From: Cohnella candidum
GTDB lineage: Bacteria > Bacillota > Bacilli > Paenibacillales > Paenibacillaceae
Assembly (NCBI RefSeq): GCF_003713065.1
Contig: NZ_CP033433.1
Span: 4,341,001-4,405,000, forward strand
Direction: 5' to 3'
DNA length: 64,000 nt
Each line of letters begins with the position of its first letter. Positions within the stretch are counted from its first letter, which is position 1. Positions 25,733 through 34,360 of this stretch are shown piece after piece. A program made the translations under genes and the position numbers. Under the pieces are notes generated by a model, which was not told the DNA's origin, did no database searches, and saw only the letters and a program-made list of their open reading frames with translations.

Positions 25733-27268
25733 TCAATGCGCGGCGGCGTAAGCCTCCGACTCCGCTTGCGGGTCCATTTTCTCGCGGCTCATCGCGAACG
25801 CGGCGACCAAAGCCAGCGCGGCAGGGATAAGTCCCCACGCGAATATTTGCGCGATGGAGGAGGACAGTCCGCTCGTGATCGTATCCAGCGCGTGTGCCGG
25901 TATGTGAGCGCGCGTCGACTGAGCCAGCAGCGCATGCGGATCGCTGAGATCGAGGTCCGGCGGCAAAGCGGCCGCCGAATCGCCGCCCGAGAAAGACTCG
26001 GTCAGCTTACGCGTCAGCGAATGGCTCTGCACGATGCCGAAAATCGTGATGCCGAGCGTCATGCCCAGCGAGCGCAGGAAGTTCAGCGTCGCGGTGCCGG
26101 CTCCCCGTTCCCGAACCGACAGCGTATGGATCGCGGCGTTGGTCAGCACGGAGAAGGAGGCGCCGATGCCGAGGCCGACGAGGACCATATACAGCGTGAC
26201 GATGAGGCGGGACGAATCCGCCGTCAGGGTCGACAGCAGCGCCAGTCCGGCGACCAACAGGACGAGCGTAGAAATCATGATCGAGCGGTAGGACATGCGG
26301 TTCATCACGATCCCGCCGCCGGTGGCGGTCACCACGGTGCCCAGCATCATCGGCAGCAGCACGAGGCCGGAGTTCGTGGCGGTCCCGCCGAGCACGCCTT
26401 GGATGTAAATCGGGATATATACCGAAGCCGCGATGAAGCCCGCCCCGCTCAGGAGGGCGATCACGTTGCTGGACGCGTACAGCCGGCTGCGGAACATGCG
26501 GAAAGCGATGATCGGTTCGGCGGCGCGCGACTCGGCGATCAGGAACAGCACGGCGAGGACGGCGAAGCCGGCGAACAGGCCGATGATCGGCAGGGAGTCC
26601 CAAGCGTAAAACTTGCCGCCGAGCTCGAGCCCGAACATGAGGCAGACGACCGCGCCGACCAGGGTGATCGCTCCCGCCCAGTCGATACGCTGCTTGGCGT
26701 GCTGCGGCGATTCTTTATACGAGCTTGCGACGAGCAGTAACGAGATCAACCCGAGCGGCAAGTTAATGTAGAAGATCCACTGCCACTGCAAATGGTCGGT
26801 CAGATAGGCCCCGAGCAGTGGCCCGAAAATGCTCGACATGCCGAAGACGGCGCCGAACATGCCCATAAGCTTGCCTCGCTGTTCCGGCGGGAGGGCGTCG
26901 AACATGATCGTGAACGCGATCGGCACGAGGGCGCCGCCGCCGATGCCTTGAATGGCGCGGTAAATGCTCAGCTCGACGATCGAGCCTGCGGTTCCGCACA
27001 GAATCGAACCCAGCATGAACAGGATCATGCCGAATACGAAGAAGCGTTTGCGGCCGTACATGTCGGAAAGCTTGCCGAAGATCGGCATGCCCGCCATCTC
27101 GGCGACCATGTAGGCGGAGGTGACCCAGACGAACTTGTCGAGTCCCCCGAGCTCGCCGACGATCGTGCCCATGGCCGTCGAGACGATCGTATTGTCCATC
27201 GATGCCGTCAGAATGGCGAGCAGGAGGCCGGCCACGACCATCCCGCCTTTGCTTTGCGTTGCTTTCAT
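25733..27268 (-). CDS. DHA2-family multidrug MFS transporter (EmrB/QacA type)
   Basis: A 511-residue 14-helix drug/proton antiporter. Motif A GKLSDMYGRKRFF (about 61-73), the antiporter motif C around GPLLGAYLTDHLQWQWIFYINLPLG (about 140-165), and the first-helix motif D MDNTIVSTAM are all present. The C-terminus lacks an extra domain. It is the only gene in its unit. Two palindromes lie just upstream of its ribosome site, suggesting repression by a TetR- or MarR-type regulator encoded elsewhere. Confidence 0.93.
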   Translation of the reverse strand: MKATQSKGGMVVAGLLLAILTASMDNTIVSTAMGTIVGELGGLDKFVWVTSAYMVAEMAGMPIFGKLSDMYGRKRFFVFGMILFMLGSILCGTAGSIVELSIYRAIQGIGGGALVPIAFTIMFDALPPEQRGKLMGMFGAVFGMSSIFGPLLGAYLTDHLQWQWIFYINLPLGLISLLLVASSYKESPQHAKQRIDWAGAITLVGAVVCLMFGLELGGKFYAWDSLPIIGLFAGFAVLAVLFLIAESRAAEPIIAFRMFRSRLYASSNVIALLSGAGFIAASVYIPIYIQGVLGGTATNSGLVLLPMMLGTVVTATGGGIVMNRMSYRSIMISTLVLLVAGLALLSTLTADSSRLIVTLYMVLVGLGIGASFSVLTNAAIHTLSVRERGAGTATLNFLRSLGMTLGITIFGIVQSHSLTRKLTESFSGGDSAAALPPDLDLSDPHALLAQSTRAHIPAHALDTITSGLSSSIAQIFAWGLIPAALALVAAFAMSREKMDPQAESEAYAAAH

Positions 27269-27300
27269 TGCTTCTCAAATCCTTTCCGGTTGGTTTCTTC

Positions 27301-27346
27301 TCCTGTTAACAGGATAACCGGACAATACTGACACCATTGTGTCAGT
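27301..27346 (-). promoter_or_regulatory. Two palindromic operator candidates for the DHA2 transporter
   Basis: TCCTGTTAACAGGA (27301-27314) is a perfect 14-bp palindrome. ACTGACAC-CATT-GTGTCAGT (27327-27346) is a perfect 8-bp inverted repeat with a 4-bp centre. They lie 33-78 bases upstream of the start codon, and a TATTGT -10-like hexamer on the minus strand overlaps the second. Confidence 0.65.
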
Positions 27347-27438
27347 GAGAATTCGGCAGCCAAAAAAAGTTTCGGAGGCTTTCAGAATGGGCCTGCAAGG
27401 GTAACGATTCGTAAGTCCGATCGCGAGGAGGAAATGCC

Positions 27439-27597
27439 ATGGAACACCGCTCAGGCGAACAAGCGCGCAACGAGGAGTTCCGGGAGAACGACTCCCCGGA
27501 GCAGGAGAAGAAGATCGATCAAGGCCGGGACATCGAGCCGCAGGCCGAACAGTGGGGAAAGAAGACGGAAGAGGACGAGAAAGAAGCGTCGAAATAA
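27439..27597 (+). CDS. Small acidic hydrophilic protein, unknown function
   Basis: A 52-residue open frame beginning MEHRSGEQARNEEF and ending KKTEEDEKEASK. Nearly half its residues are Glu, Asp, Lys or Arg, with no hydrophobic segment. GCGAGGAGGA lies six bases before the ATG at 27439, an excellent ribosome site, and a terminator follows at 27617. This supports a real gene in this frame rather than the longer overlapping frame starting at 27434. It resembles small stress- or spore-associated hydrophilic proteins only in composition. Function is not assigned. Confidence 0.6.
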   Translation: MEHRSGEQARNEEFRENDSPEQEKKIDQGRDIEPQAEQWGKKTEEDEKEASK

Positions 27598-27616
27598 GCG
27601 AGATAGGCACGACTCA

Positions 27617-27658
27617 GGCTGCGCTTGCGGGGACGAACCCGCGAGGCGCGGCCTTTTT
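27617..27658 (+). terminator. Terminator of the small acidic protein gene
   Basis: An imperfect GC-rich stem pairs GGCTGCGC..GCGGG with CCCGC..GCGCGGCC around GACGAA, then TTTTT. It lies 20 bases after the stop. Confidence 0.75.
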
Positions 27659-27797
27659 CATTTTTAACACGGGAAAACCATTCTTCTCGATTCGCGATAA
27701 CAAACATCATTCAAAATAAAACCACATCAAGGGTTGAACACTCCCCGCCAAGAGCCCCAAAACTCCACGAATACCGTTGTTTTTTCCTCAATATAAT

Positions 27798-27836
27798 GGC
27801 GTATCCACACAAAACCACATCCGTCTTGGATACGCC
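27798..27836 (+). promoter_or_regulatory. Inverted repeat in the leader of the ABC importer operon
   Basis: GGCGTATCCA (27798-27807) and TGGATACGCC (27827-27836) form a perfect 10-bp inverted repeat with a 19-base centre. It starts directly after a TATAAT-like -10 (27792-27797), about 80 bases before the binding-protein start. It could be the operator of the operon's own DeoR regulator, or an RNA hairpin. A second imperfect hairpin lies near 27858-27880. Confidence 0.45.
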
Positions 27837-27915
27837 TGCCGAGCGACTCCAAGCCCGCCTTCCGGACGGAAGCGGGATGGATATAAAGGCTTCACCAAAC
27901 AGAGGAGGATGGGGA

Positions 27916-29034
27916 ATGTCTAGGAACACGAACAGAAAAAAGAAATGGTTTTGGCTCGCGGGGGTGCTCGTTCTCGCGCTCACGGCCGCCGCATGCGGCA
28001 AATCGAACGACGGGGCAAGCGAATCCGCCGCGTCCGGCAAGACGCAGACGCTCGATGAGCTGCTGCCTGCCGCCCAGAAGGAAGGGCAAGTCGTCAGCGT
28101 CGGGATGCCGGATACTTGGGCCAACTGGAAGGATACGTGGAACCAGTTGAACTCCAAGTACCAAGTGAAGCATACCGACACCGACATGAGCAGCGCGGAA
28201 GAAATCGCCAAATTCGACGCGGAGAAGAACAAGCCGACCGCCGACATCGGCGACGTCGGGATCGCTTTCGGTCCGCTGGCCGTCCAGAAAGGCGTCACTC
28301 AGCCGTACAAGACGCAGTATTGGGACGAAGTGCCGGATTGGGCCAAGGACAAGGACGGCAACTGGATGGTCGCCTACACGGGCAGCATTAGCTTCTTCTG
28401 CAACAAGGACCTCGTGCAAGAGTGCCCGAAAAGCTGGGCCGACCTGGAGAACGCCGGAGGCAAATACAAGGTTTCCGTTGGCGACGTGCTGAAAGCGGCG
28501 CAAGCGCAGCATGCCGTCCTGGCCGCGGCTCTGGCGCACGGCGGAGACGAAGGCAACATCCAGCCGGGCATCGACTACTTCAAGGGTCTGGCGGAGAAAG
28601 ACGTCATCAGCAAGGTGGACGTGTCGCCGGCCAATATCCAGAAGGGCGAGATCGCGGTCGCGCTGCTGTGGGACTTCAACGCGCTCGGTTACCGCGACCA
28701 ATTCGGCAAAGACAAATACGAAGTCAACATTCCGTCCGAAGGCAGCGTCATCAGCGGCTATGCCACGATCATCAACAAATGGGCGCCGCATCCGAACGCC
28801 GCGAAGCTGGCGAGAGCCTATATCTTCAGCGACGAAGGCCAAATCAACCTGGCCAAAGGCTATGCCCGCCCGATCCGTACGAGCGTGAAGCTGCCGGCGG
28901 ACGTCGAAGCGAAACTCATCCCGCAGGACCAATACAAAAACGCCAAGCCGATCAAAGACTTCAAAGTATGGGAGAACACCGTAAAGGGGCTTAGTGCCAA
29001 ATGGCAGGAAGAAGTCCAAGTCAAAATCAAGTAA
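27916..29034 (+). CDS. ABC importer substrate-binding lipoprotein (PotD/AfuA-like)
   Basis: A 372-residue extracellular solute-binding protein. The lipoprotein signal ends in LTAAAC (Cys26). The mature part shows the class-1 binding-protein layout used for polyamines, iron, thiamine and phosphonates: VVSVGMPDTWANWKDTW near the start, IGDVGIAFGPL, and a second-domain YARPIRTSVKLP near the end. No family-specific ligand residues could be identified. The start is ATG 27916 after AGAGGAGGA. It heads an operon with two permeases, an ATPase, a DeoR regulator and a PHP phosphoesterase, pointing to a phosphorylated or sugar-like substrate. Confidence 0.88.
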   Translation: MSRNTNRKKKWFWLAGVLVLALTAAACGKSNDGASESAASGKTQTLDELLPAAQKEGQVVSVGMPDTWANWKDTWNQLNSKYQVKHTDTDMSSAEEIAKFDAEKNKPTADIGDVGIAFGPLAVQKGVTQPYKTQYWDEVPDWAKDKDGNWMVAYTGSISFFCNKDLVQECPKSWADLENAGGKYKVSVGDVLKAAQAQHAVLAAALAHGGDEGNIQPGIDYFKGLAEKDVISKVDVSPANIQKGEIAVALLWDFNALGYRDQFGKDKYEVNIPSEGSVISGYATIINKWAPHPNAAKLARAYIFSDEGQINLAKGYARPIRTSVKLPADVEAKLIPQDQYKNAKPIKDFKVWENTVKGLSAKWQEEVQVKIK

Positions 29035-29864
29035 AGCTTCTGCTGCTGCTCCCGTTCTTTCTTTGGCTGTTCGCATTCCTGCTCTTACCGGCCATCATGA
29101 TGCTCATCTCCAGCTTCCATAACGAAGGCGGCCAAGGGTTCACCCTTGGCCAGTACGTCAAGGGGCTCACGCACCCTCTGTATACGACCGCGATCAAGAA
29201 CAGCGTGATGCTCTCGCTCGTCTCGGCGCTCGTCGGGATCGTCGTCGCGGCCTTCGCCGCCTATTCGTTCACGACTTTCCCGCCGAAATCGCGGGACCGC
29301 ATGCTCAGCGTCTCGAACATGATGACGAATTTCGCCGGAGTGCCTTTGGCCTTCGGCTTTATCGTCCTTTTCGGCACGAACGGCATGCTCACGCTGCTTT
29401 TCAAGCAGCTGGGCCTGTCCTTTCTCGTATTCGACCTCTACTCTTGGAAGGGCTTGGCGTGGGTCTACATTTATTTTCAAATCCCCGTCGGCATCCTGCT
29501 CATCTATCCGTCGCTGTACGCTTTGAAGCAGGAGTGGCGGGAATCCGCGTCCCTGCTCGGCGCCGGCACCGTGCAATATTGGCTGCGAATCGGCGTGCCG
29601 GTGCTGCTGCCGGGATTGGTCGGCACGTTCAGCGTGCTGTTCGCCAACGCCATGGGCGCCTATGCGACGGCATATGCGCTGGTTACGTCGAACTTCAACC
29701 TGCTTCCGATCCAAATCGGCGGACTCGTGTCGGGAGACGTGTTCCCTCGGGTGGAGCTGGGCAGCGCGCTCGCCATTATTTTGTTCCTGATCCTGGCGCT
29801 GGCCTTGTTCATCAACGAGAAAATGCTGCGCCTGGCAAGGAGGGGATTGAACGATGGCCGCTAA
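29001..29864 (+). CDS. ABC importer permease 1 (PotB/ThiP-like)
   Basis: A 287-residue inner-membrane permease with about six helices. The first helix is at residues 12-35, and the ATPase-docking loop EWRESASLLGAGTVQYWLRIGVPVLLPG lies near 178-205. The ATG at 29001 overlaps the binding-protein gene by 34 bases and has AAAGGGG upstream, so translation is coupled. The gene overlaps the second permease by 11 bases. Together they form the heterodimeric channel. Confidence 0.92.
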   Translation: MAGRSPSQNQVKLLLLLPFFLWLFAFLLLPAIMMLISSFHNEGGQGFTLGQYVKGLTHPLYTTAIKNSVMLSLVSALVGIVVAAFAAYSFTTFPPKSRDRMLSVSNMMTNFAGVPLAFGFIVLFGTNGMLTLLFKQLGLSFLVFDLYSWKGLAWVYIYFQIPVGILLIYPSLYALKQEWRESASLLGAGTVQYWLRIGVPVLLPGLVGTFSVLFANAMGAYATAYALVTSNFNLLPIQIGGLVSGDVFPRVELGSALAIILFLILALALFINEKMLRLARRGLNDGR

Positions 29865-30702
29865 CCTCGAACGGAAACCCGCGGCCGGCCGGATCTGGCA
29901 TGGCTTGGTCGCCGCGGTCGTGCTGGTGTTCCTGCTGCTGCCTTTGCTGGTCACCTTCCTGTTCTCGATCAGCACCGTATGGCAAGATACCGTGCTGCCT
30001 GAAGGATACACGCTCGACTCGTACGTCCGGTTGTTTACCGACCAACGGTTCCTGGACGCGCTGGGGCGCTCCTTCCTCGTCGCCGTCCTGACCGTCGCGC
30101 TGTCGCTGATCGTGATGGTGCCGACCATTTTCATCGTCTCACTTTACGTCCCCAGCTTGGAAAAATGGCTGCAAACCGTCGTGCTGATGCCGTTCGCGCT
30201 GCCGGGGGTCGTATCCGCGGTCGGGCTGATCAAGCTCTACTCGAATCCGCCCTTCGCGATTTCGGGAACGATTTGGATCCTGATCGGCGCCTATTTCATC
30301 ATCATCCTGCCGTATGTCTACCAGAGTACGCGAAATTCCCTCCGGGCGGTCAACGCCGCCGAACTGATGGAGGCAGCGGAGGTGCTCGGGGCGGGTAAAG
30401 CGGCCGCGTTCCTTTGCGTCATCCTGCCGAACATCCTGCCGGGCGTCATCGTGGCCAGCCTGCTCTCCTTCTCCATCGTGTTCGGGGAATTCGTGCTTGC
30501 CAATATGCTTGTCGGCGGGAGCTATGAAGTCGTCCAAGTGTACCTGTACCACATGATGGGCGTGGACGGCCATCTCTCCAGCGCGACGATCGTCACGTTT
30601 TTCGCTTTCGTGCTCATTCTGTACGTGCTCGTGCTCAAAATCGGCAACCGTAAGCCGCGGACGGCATTGCCGTCCGAAGGCGGAAAGGAGGAAACGGCTT
30701 GA
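29854..30702 (+). CDS. ABC importer permease 2 (PotC-like)
   Basis: A 282-residue permease with six helices, the partner of the preceding gene. The docking loop ELMEAAEVLGAGKAAAFLCVILPNILPG lies near residues 168-196. The start ATG 29854 follows AGGAGGGG inside the previous coding region, and its stop overlaps the ATPase start by four bases. A small periplasmic loop follows helix 1. Substrate as for the operon: unassigned. Confidence 0.92.
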   Translation: MAANLERKPAAGRIWHGLVAAVVLVFLLLPLLVTFLFSISTVWQDTVLPEGYTLDSYVRLFTDQRFLDALGRSFLVAVLTVALSLIVMVPTIFIVSLYVPSLEKWLQTVVLMPFALPGVVSAVGLIKLYSNPPFAISGTIWILIGAYFIIILPYVYQSTRNSLRAVNAAELMEAAEVLGAGKAAAFLCVILPNILPGVIVASLLSFSIVFGEFVLANMLVGGSYEVVQVYLYHMMGVDGHLSSATIVTFFAFVLILYVLVLKIGNRKPRTALPSEGGKEETA

Positions 30703-31730
30703 GTTTCGTTCAAATACGCGACGTGACCAAAAGCTTCAATCGCCATCCGGTGCTCGACAAGGTTTCGCTCTCCATCGAACAAGGGGAATTCGTCACGCTG
30801 CTCGGGCCGAGCGGCTGCGGCAAAAGCACGCTGCTGCGCGCGATCGCCGGCCTGAACCCGATCGACGAAGGCAAGATCGAAGTCGGCGGCCGCGATATCA
30901 CGTTCCTGCCTCCCAAAAGTCGCAACGTCGGCATGGTTTTTCAGTCTTATGCGCTGTTTCCGAATATGAACGTATTTGATAATATTGCTTTTGGGTTAAA
31001 AATGATGGGCTTAAAAAAAGACGAGATTCGGCCGATGGTAGAAGAGATGCTGTCGATTATCGACCTCCGCGGCAAGGAGGACCGTTACCCGAATCAGCTG
31101 TCCGGCGGACAGCAGCAGCGGGTCGCGCTTGCCCGTTCGCTGATCAAGAAGCCGAGCGTGCTGCTGCTCGACGAACCGCTCAGCGCGCTCGACGCGAAGA
31201 TCCGCCGCTCGCTGCGGGGCGAAATCCGCCGCATCCAGCAGCGGCTGAACATGACGACGATCTTCGTCACGCACGACCAGGAAGAAGCGCTGACGGTATC
31301 GGACCGCATTTTCGTCATGAACCACGGCCGCATCGAACAGGTCGGCAGCCCGAACGAGATTTATACCGCGCCGGCCAGCGAATACGTCGCCCGGTTCATC
31401 GGCAACTACAACGTCTGGAGCCGGGATCAGCTGCAAGGGCGCGCGATCCGCGGACTGCCCGAGCAAGGCGGCATGTTCGCCGTCCGGCCGGAAGCGATCC
31501 GGATGGCCGCGGCGACGGCGGAAGAAACTCCGGACGCGATCGTGGCCGAAGGGACCGTGTCCCAGGTGTCGATTCTGGGCAACGTGCTGCGTTTCGAGGT
31601 CAACGTGTCCGGCCTCCCGGTGACCGTCGACATGCTGAGCGGCCACTCGCTCGACAGTTGGCCCGCCGGTGCGCCCGTCAAGCTGTCGATTTCCCGGGAC
31701 GAATGGAAAAGCGTTCGTCCCTCTTCGTAG
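30699..31730 (+). CDS. ABC importer ATP-binding protein (PotA/FbpC-like)
   Basis: A 343-residue ATPase with Walker A GPSGCGKST (about 37-45), signature LSGGQQQR, Walker B VLLLDEPLSALDAKIR and switch VTHDQEEAL. It has a C-terminal TOBE domain (about 265-340) as in importers for polyamines, iron and phosphonates. The start codon TTG 30699 overlaps the permease stop. A roughly 90-base AT-rich patch (30940-31030) interrupts an otherwise GC-rich gene without breaking the frame; its third positions are A/T-rich, unlike the rest. Confidence 0.93.
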   Translation: MSFVQIRDVTKSFNRHPVLDKVSLSIEQGEFVTLLGPSGCGKSTLLRAIAGLNPIDEGKIEVGGRDITFLPPKSRNVGMVFQSYALFPNMNVFDNIAFGLKMMGLKKDEIRPMVEEMLSIIDLRGKEDRYPNQLSGGQQQRVALARSLIKKPSVLLLDEPLSALDAKIRRSLRGEIRRIQQRLNMTTIFVTHDQEEALTVSDRIFVMNHGRIEQVGSPNEIYTAPASEYVARFIGNYNVWSRDQLQGRAIRGLPEQGGMFAVRPEAIRMAAATAEETPDAIVAEGTVSQVSILGNVLRFEVNVSGLPVTVDMLSGHSLDSWPAGAPVKLSISRDEWKSVRPSS

Positions 31731-31744
31731 GGAGACGCGCCGAG

Positions 31745-32527
31745 ATGTCCTTGTCGTTTGAGAAGCGCAAGAAGAAGATCCTCGAGCGCCTGAACAAGGA
31801 AGAGCGCGTGGAAGTCCAGGTCCTGGCAGAGGAGTTTCGGGTGTCGACCGAGACGATCCGGCGGGATCTGGAGCGGCTGGACCGCGACGGGCGCCTGAAA
31901 AAGGTGTACGGCGGGGCCGTGAAGGTCCGGGCGGATTCGCTCGAGCTGCCGTTCGACGAGAAAACGCTGCTTCAAGCGCAAGAGAAGGCGGCCATCGGAA
32001 GGTATGCGGCCTCTCTGGTGAAAGACGGCGACACCGTCATGCTCGGGAACGGGACGACGACGATCGAGCTGATCCGCAATTTGACGGAGCATCGGGACGT
32101 CACGATCGTGACCCATTCCACGCCGACCTTGCTGCTGGCGCTGGATATTTTTCCGGGCAAAATCATTTTCGCGGGCGGCGAGGTCAACAAACGCCAGAAA
32201 TCGACGGAAGGCCCGCTCGCCGAGCTCGTCTTGAATCGGCTGCGGGTGAATAAGGCATTCATTTCCGCGGGAGGCGTGTCACTGGTCGACGGCATTACGG
32301 ATTACGAGCTGTCGGAAGCGAACATTTCCCGGAAAATGATGGAGCGCGCGGACGAGACGATTTTTTTGGCGGATTCCTCGAAATTCGGCAGAACGACGTT
32401 CGCCAGCGTCTGCCCCCTCGACGACGTGTATACGATGATCACGGATGCGGGCTGCGACCGGGAATGGCGCAAAGACTTGGCGGACAAAGACATCCGGCTA
32501 TGGATAGCGGGCGAGGAGGATGGATGA
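31745..32527 (+). CDS. DeoR-family transcriptional regulator
   Basis: A 260-residue regulator. Residues 5-58 form the DeoR helix-turn-helix (VEVQVLAEEFRVSTETIRRDLERLDRDG), followed by the family's KVYGGAV and a sugar-phosphate-binding sensor domain (GDTVMLGNGTTTIELI, FISAGGVS, ADSSKFG). Such proteins usually respond to phosphorylated sugars. The start is ATG 31745 with AGGGAG upstream; earlier in-frame starts overlap the ATPase gene. It lies 14 bases after the ATPase stop, so it probably controls this importer. Confidence 0.93.
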   Translation: MSLSFEKRKKKILERLNKEERVEVQVLAEEFRVSTETIRRDLERLDRDGRLKKVYGGAVKVRADSLELPFDEKTLLQAQEKAAIGRYAASLVKDGDTVMLGNGTTTIELIRNLTEHRDVTIVTHSTPTLLLALDIFPGKIIFAGGEVNKRQKSTEGPLAELVLNRLRVNKAFISAGGVSLVDGITDYELSEANISRKMMERADETIFLADSSKFGRTTFASVCPLDDVYTMITDAGCDREWRKDLADKDIRLWIAGEEDG

Positions 32528-32530
32528 ACG

Positions 32531-33529
32531 TTGAAGGTGGATTTTCATTTCCATTTGGAAGAAGGGCCTTACTCTTTCGGTTGGCTTCAAAAAACCGCCC
32601 GGGCGCTGCAGAACGCGCCTGACGAAAGTCCCATAGAATATCGCAGCCACACCCTTCCCTGGATCGAAGAGCAGACGAAACGGCTGCAGACGAGGCTGGC
32701 GGAAGGCTGCTTCTCCGAACGCTGGATGGAGCGGTACATGGCGCAAGGACGCCAACGGGGGATCGAAAGGTTCGGGATCGTGGACCATCTCTACCGTTTC
32801 GAGGAATTCCGGGAATACTACGAGAAATACGTCATCATCGACGACAGCGAGCTGGGCCGCCTTCAAAGCTATTGGCTCGACCGGGTCCGAATCGGCTCGA
32901 TCGAGGAATACTTGACCGCGGTCCGCCGCATGCAGAAGAAAGGCCATCCGATTTCCGTCGGCGTGGAAGCCGACTTTTTCCCGGGAGGGGAAGCGGAGCT
33001 CAAGGCGCTGCTGGACCGCTATGAGCTGGATTACGTCATCGGAAGCGTCCATTTCGTGGACGGATGGGGATTCGACAACCCCGAGGTTCAGCACCTGTTC
33101 GAAGAGAAGGACCTGCTGGAGTTGTACCGTTACGGCTTCGAGCACGTGAAGCAAGCGGCACGCTCCGGCATTTTCGATATCATCGCCCATTTGGACAATT
33201 TGAAGGTGTTCAACTACCGGCCCGACGAAGCTTTGCTGCAGGGCCTTTATGACGACCTCGCCGCGGCGCTCAAGGAGGCGGACGTCGCTTCCGAGATCAA
33301 TACGGGCCTCGCTTACCGTTATCCGGTCAAGGAGGCGTGCCCGAGCCCGTCTCTGCTCGCTAAGCTGCACGCGCACGGGGTGCCGATTACGCTCAGCTCG
33401 GATGCGCACTTCCCGGACGATATCGGGACGATGCTGGATGAGGCCGCGCAGCTGGCTTGGGATACGGGATACCGGGAGATCGTCTATTTCAGGGACCGTC
33501 ACAGAATCAGCGTTCCCCTTCGGGAATAG
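32531..33529 (+). CDS. PHP-domain phosphoesterase (histidinol-phosphatase-like)
   Basis: A 332-residue PHP-family metal-dependent phosphatase. Likely metal ligands are the N-terminal HFH, the Glu in HLEEGP, EADFFPGGE, GSVHFVDGW, IIAHLDNLK, EINTGL and the final SSDAHFPDDIG. The start is TTG 32531 with GAGGAGGA ten bases upstream, three bases after the DeoR stop. It has an unusual insertion (about 15-90) with conserved aromatics. Being in an uptake operon rather than a his operon, it likely dephosphorylates the imported compound or a sugar phosphate. Confidence 0.88.
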   Translation: MKVDFHFHLEEGPYSFGWLQKTARALQNAPDESPIEYRSHTLPWIEEQTKRLQTRLAEGCFSERWMERYMAQGRQRGIERFGIVDHLYRFEEFREYYEKYVIIDDSELGRLQSYWLDRVRIGSIEEYLTAVRRMQKKGHPISVGVEADFFPGGEAELKALLDRYELDYVIGSVHFVDGWGFDNPEVQHLFEEKDLLELYRYGFEHVKQAARSGIFDIIAHLDNLKVFNYRPDEALLQGLYDDLAAALKEADVASEINTGLAYRYPVKEACPSPSLLAKLHAHGVPITLSSDAHFPDDIGTMLDEAAQLAWDTGYREIVYFRDRHRISVPLRE

Positions 33530-33547
33530 AGCAGGGAGGGTGATCGA

Positions 33548-34309
33548 ATGTCCAATCCCGCCGTATGGCAAATCAGTCACTGGGAATTGACCCTGCGCAT
33601 CCTGTTCGCGCTCGTGGTCGGAGGTTTGATCGGTCTGGAGCGGGAGTTCGGGCAGCACTCGGCCGGTTTCCGCACGCACATCCTCGTCTGTCTCGGCTCG
33701 GCGCTGATCATGCTGTTGTCTCTGTACGGGTTCAGCGTCTTCATGGGGGAGCCGAACGTCCGGGCTGACCCTGCAAGGCTTGCGGCGCAGGTCATCAGCG
33801 GCATCGGTTTTCTCGGCGCGGGGACGATCCTGCGCAACGGCAATTCGATTTCGGGCCTGACGACGGCCGCGTCGCTGTGGGTCGTGGCGGCTTTGGGCCT
33901 GGCGGTCGGAGCGGGTTTCTATTACGGGGCGCTGCTCACGGCCTTCTTGTCCCTGGTCTGCCTGTTCGTGCTGAACAAACTGGAGAAAGTATTCAGCAGG
34001 AAGCGGAGAATGGCGGACCTGACCGTTACGATGCGGGAATCCGGCGGAAGCGTGCAATCGGTGATGGCGAAGGTCGCGGCGATCGGGGCGACGATCGAGG
34101 ATTTGTCCGCGGAGAAGGGCGTCGGCGGCCAGGAAGGTGCGGCGATTCAGGTTCATCTCCGGGTGAAGAACATGATGCTGGAAAAGCATCTGAACGTGCT
34201 GGACGAACTGCGGGCGATTCCTGGGGTGATCAGGGTCTCGTACCATTTGTCCGACGGCAAAGGGCGGAAAAAGGCACCGGAAGATATACCGTCCGGCGGC
34301 GACGTATAA
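33548..34309 (+). CDS. MgtC/SapB-family membrane protein
   Basis: A 253-residue protein. Residues 1-145 are the MgtC membrane domain with about five helices and the hallmarks GLIGLERE, HILVCLGSALIML, GIGFLGAGTILR and GLTTAASLWVVAALGLAVGAG. Residues 155-245 form a soluble ACT-like C-terminal domain. The family is linked to magnesium limitation and ATP-synthase modulation in other bacteria. AGGGAGGGTGATCGA precedes the ATG, 18 bases after the PHP gene, so it is probably the last gene of the operon. Confidence 0.92.
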   Translation: MSNPAVWQISHWELTLRILFALVVGGLIGLEREFGQHSAGFRTHILVCLGSALIMLLSLYGFSVFMGEPNVRADPARLAAQVISGIGFLGAGTILRNGNSISGLTTAASLWVVAALGLAVGAGFYYGALLTAFLSLVCLFVLNKLEKVFSRKRRMADLTVTMRESGGSVQSVMAKVAAIGATIEDLSAEKGVGGQEGAAIQVHLRVKNMMLEKHLNVLDELRAIPGVIRVSYHLSDGKGRKKAPEDIPSGGDV

Positions 34310-34318
34310 GGAAATGCA

Positions 34319-34356
34319 AAGCGGGCAGGATCGCGTGAAGCGAACCTGCCCGCTTG
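34319..34356. terminator. Convergent hairpin, weak terminator
   Basis: AAGCGGGCAGG (34319-34329) pairs with CCTGCCCGCTT (34345-34355). It lies exactly between two convergent genes, but T runs are short on both sides. Confidence 0.55.
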
Positions 34357-34360
34357 TCAT

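Noticed and set aside
27434..27667. A 77-codon frame starting MPWNTAQ
   Set aside because: It overlaps the small acidic protein in another phase, sits too close to the ribosome site, and runs through the terminator.
32498..34360. A 620-codon minus-strand frame opposite the PHP and MgtC genes
   Set aside because: It spans two well-supported plus-strand genes and shows no start signal or motif.
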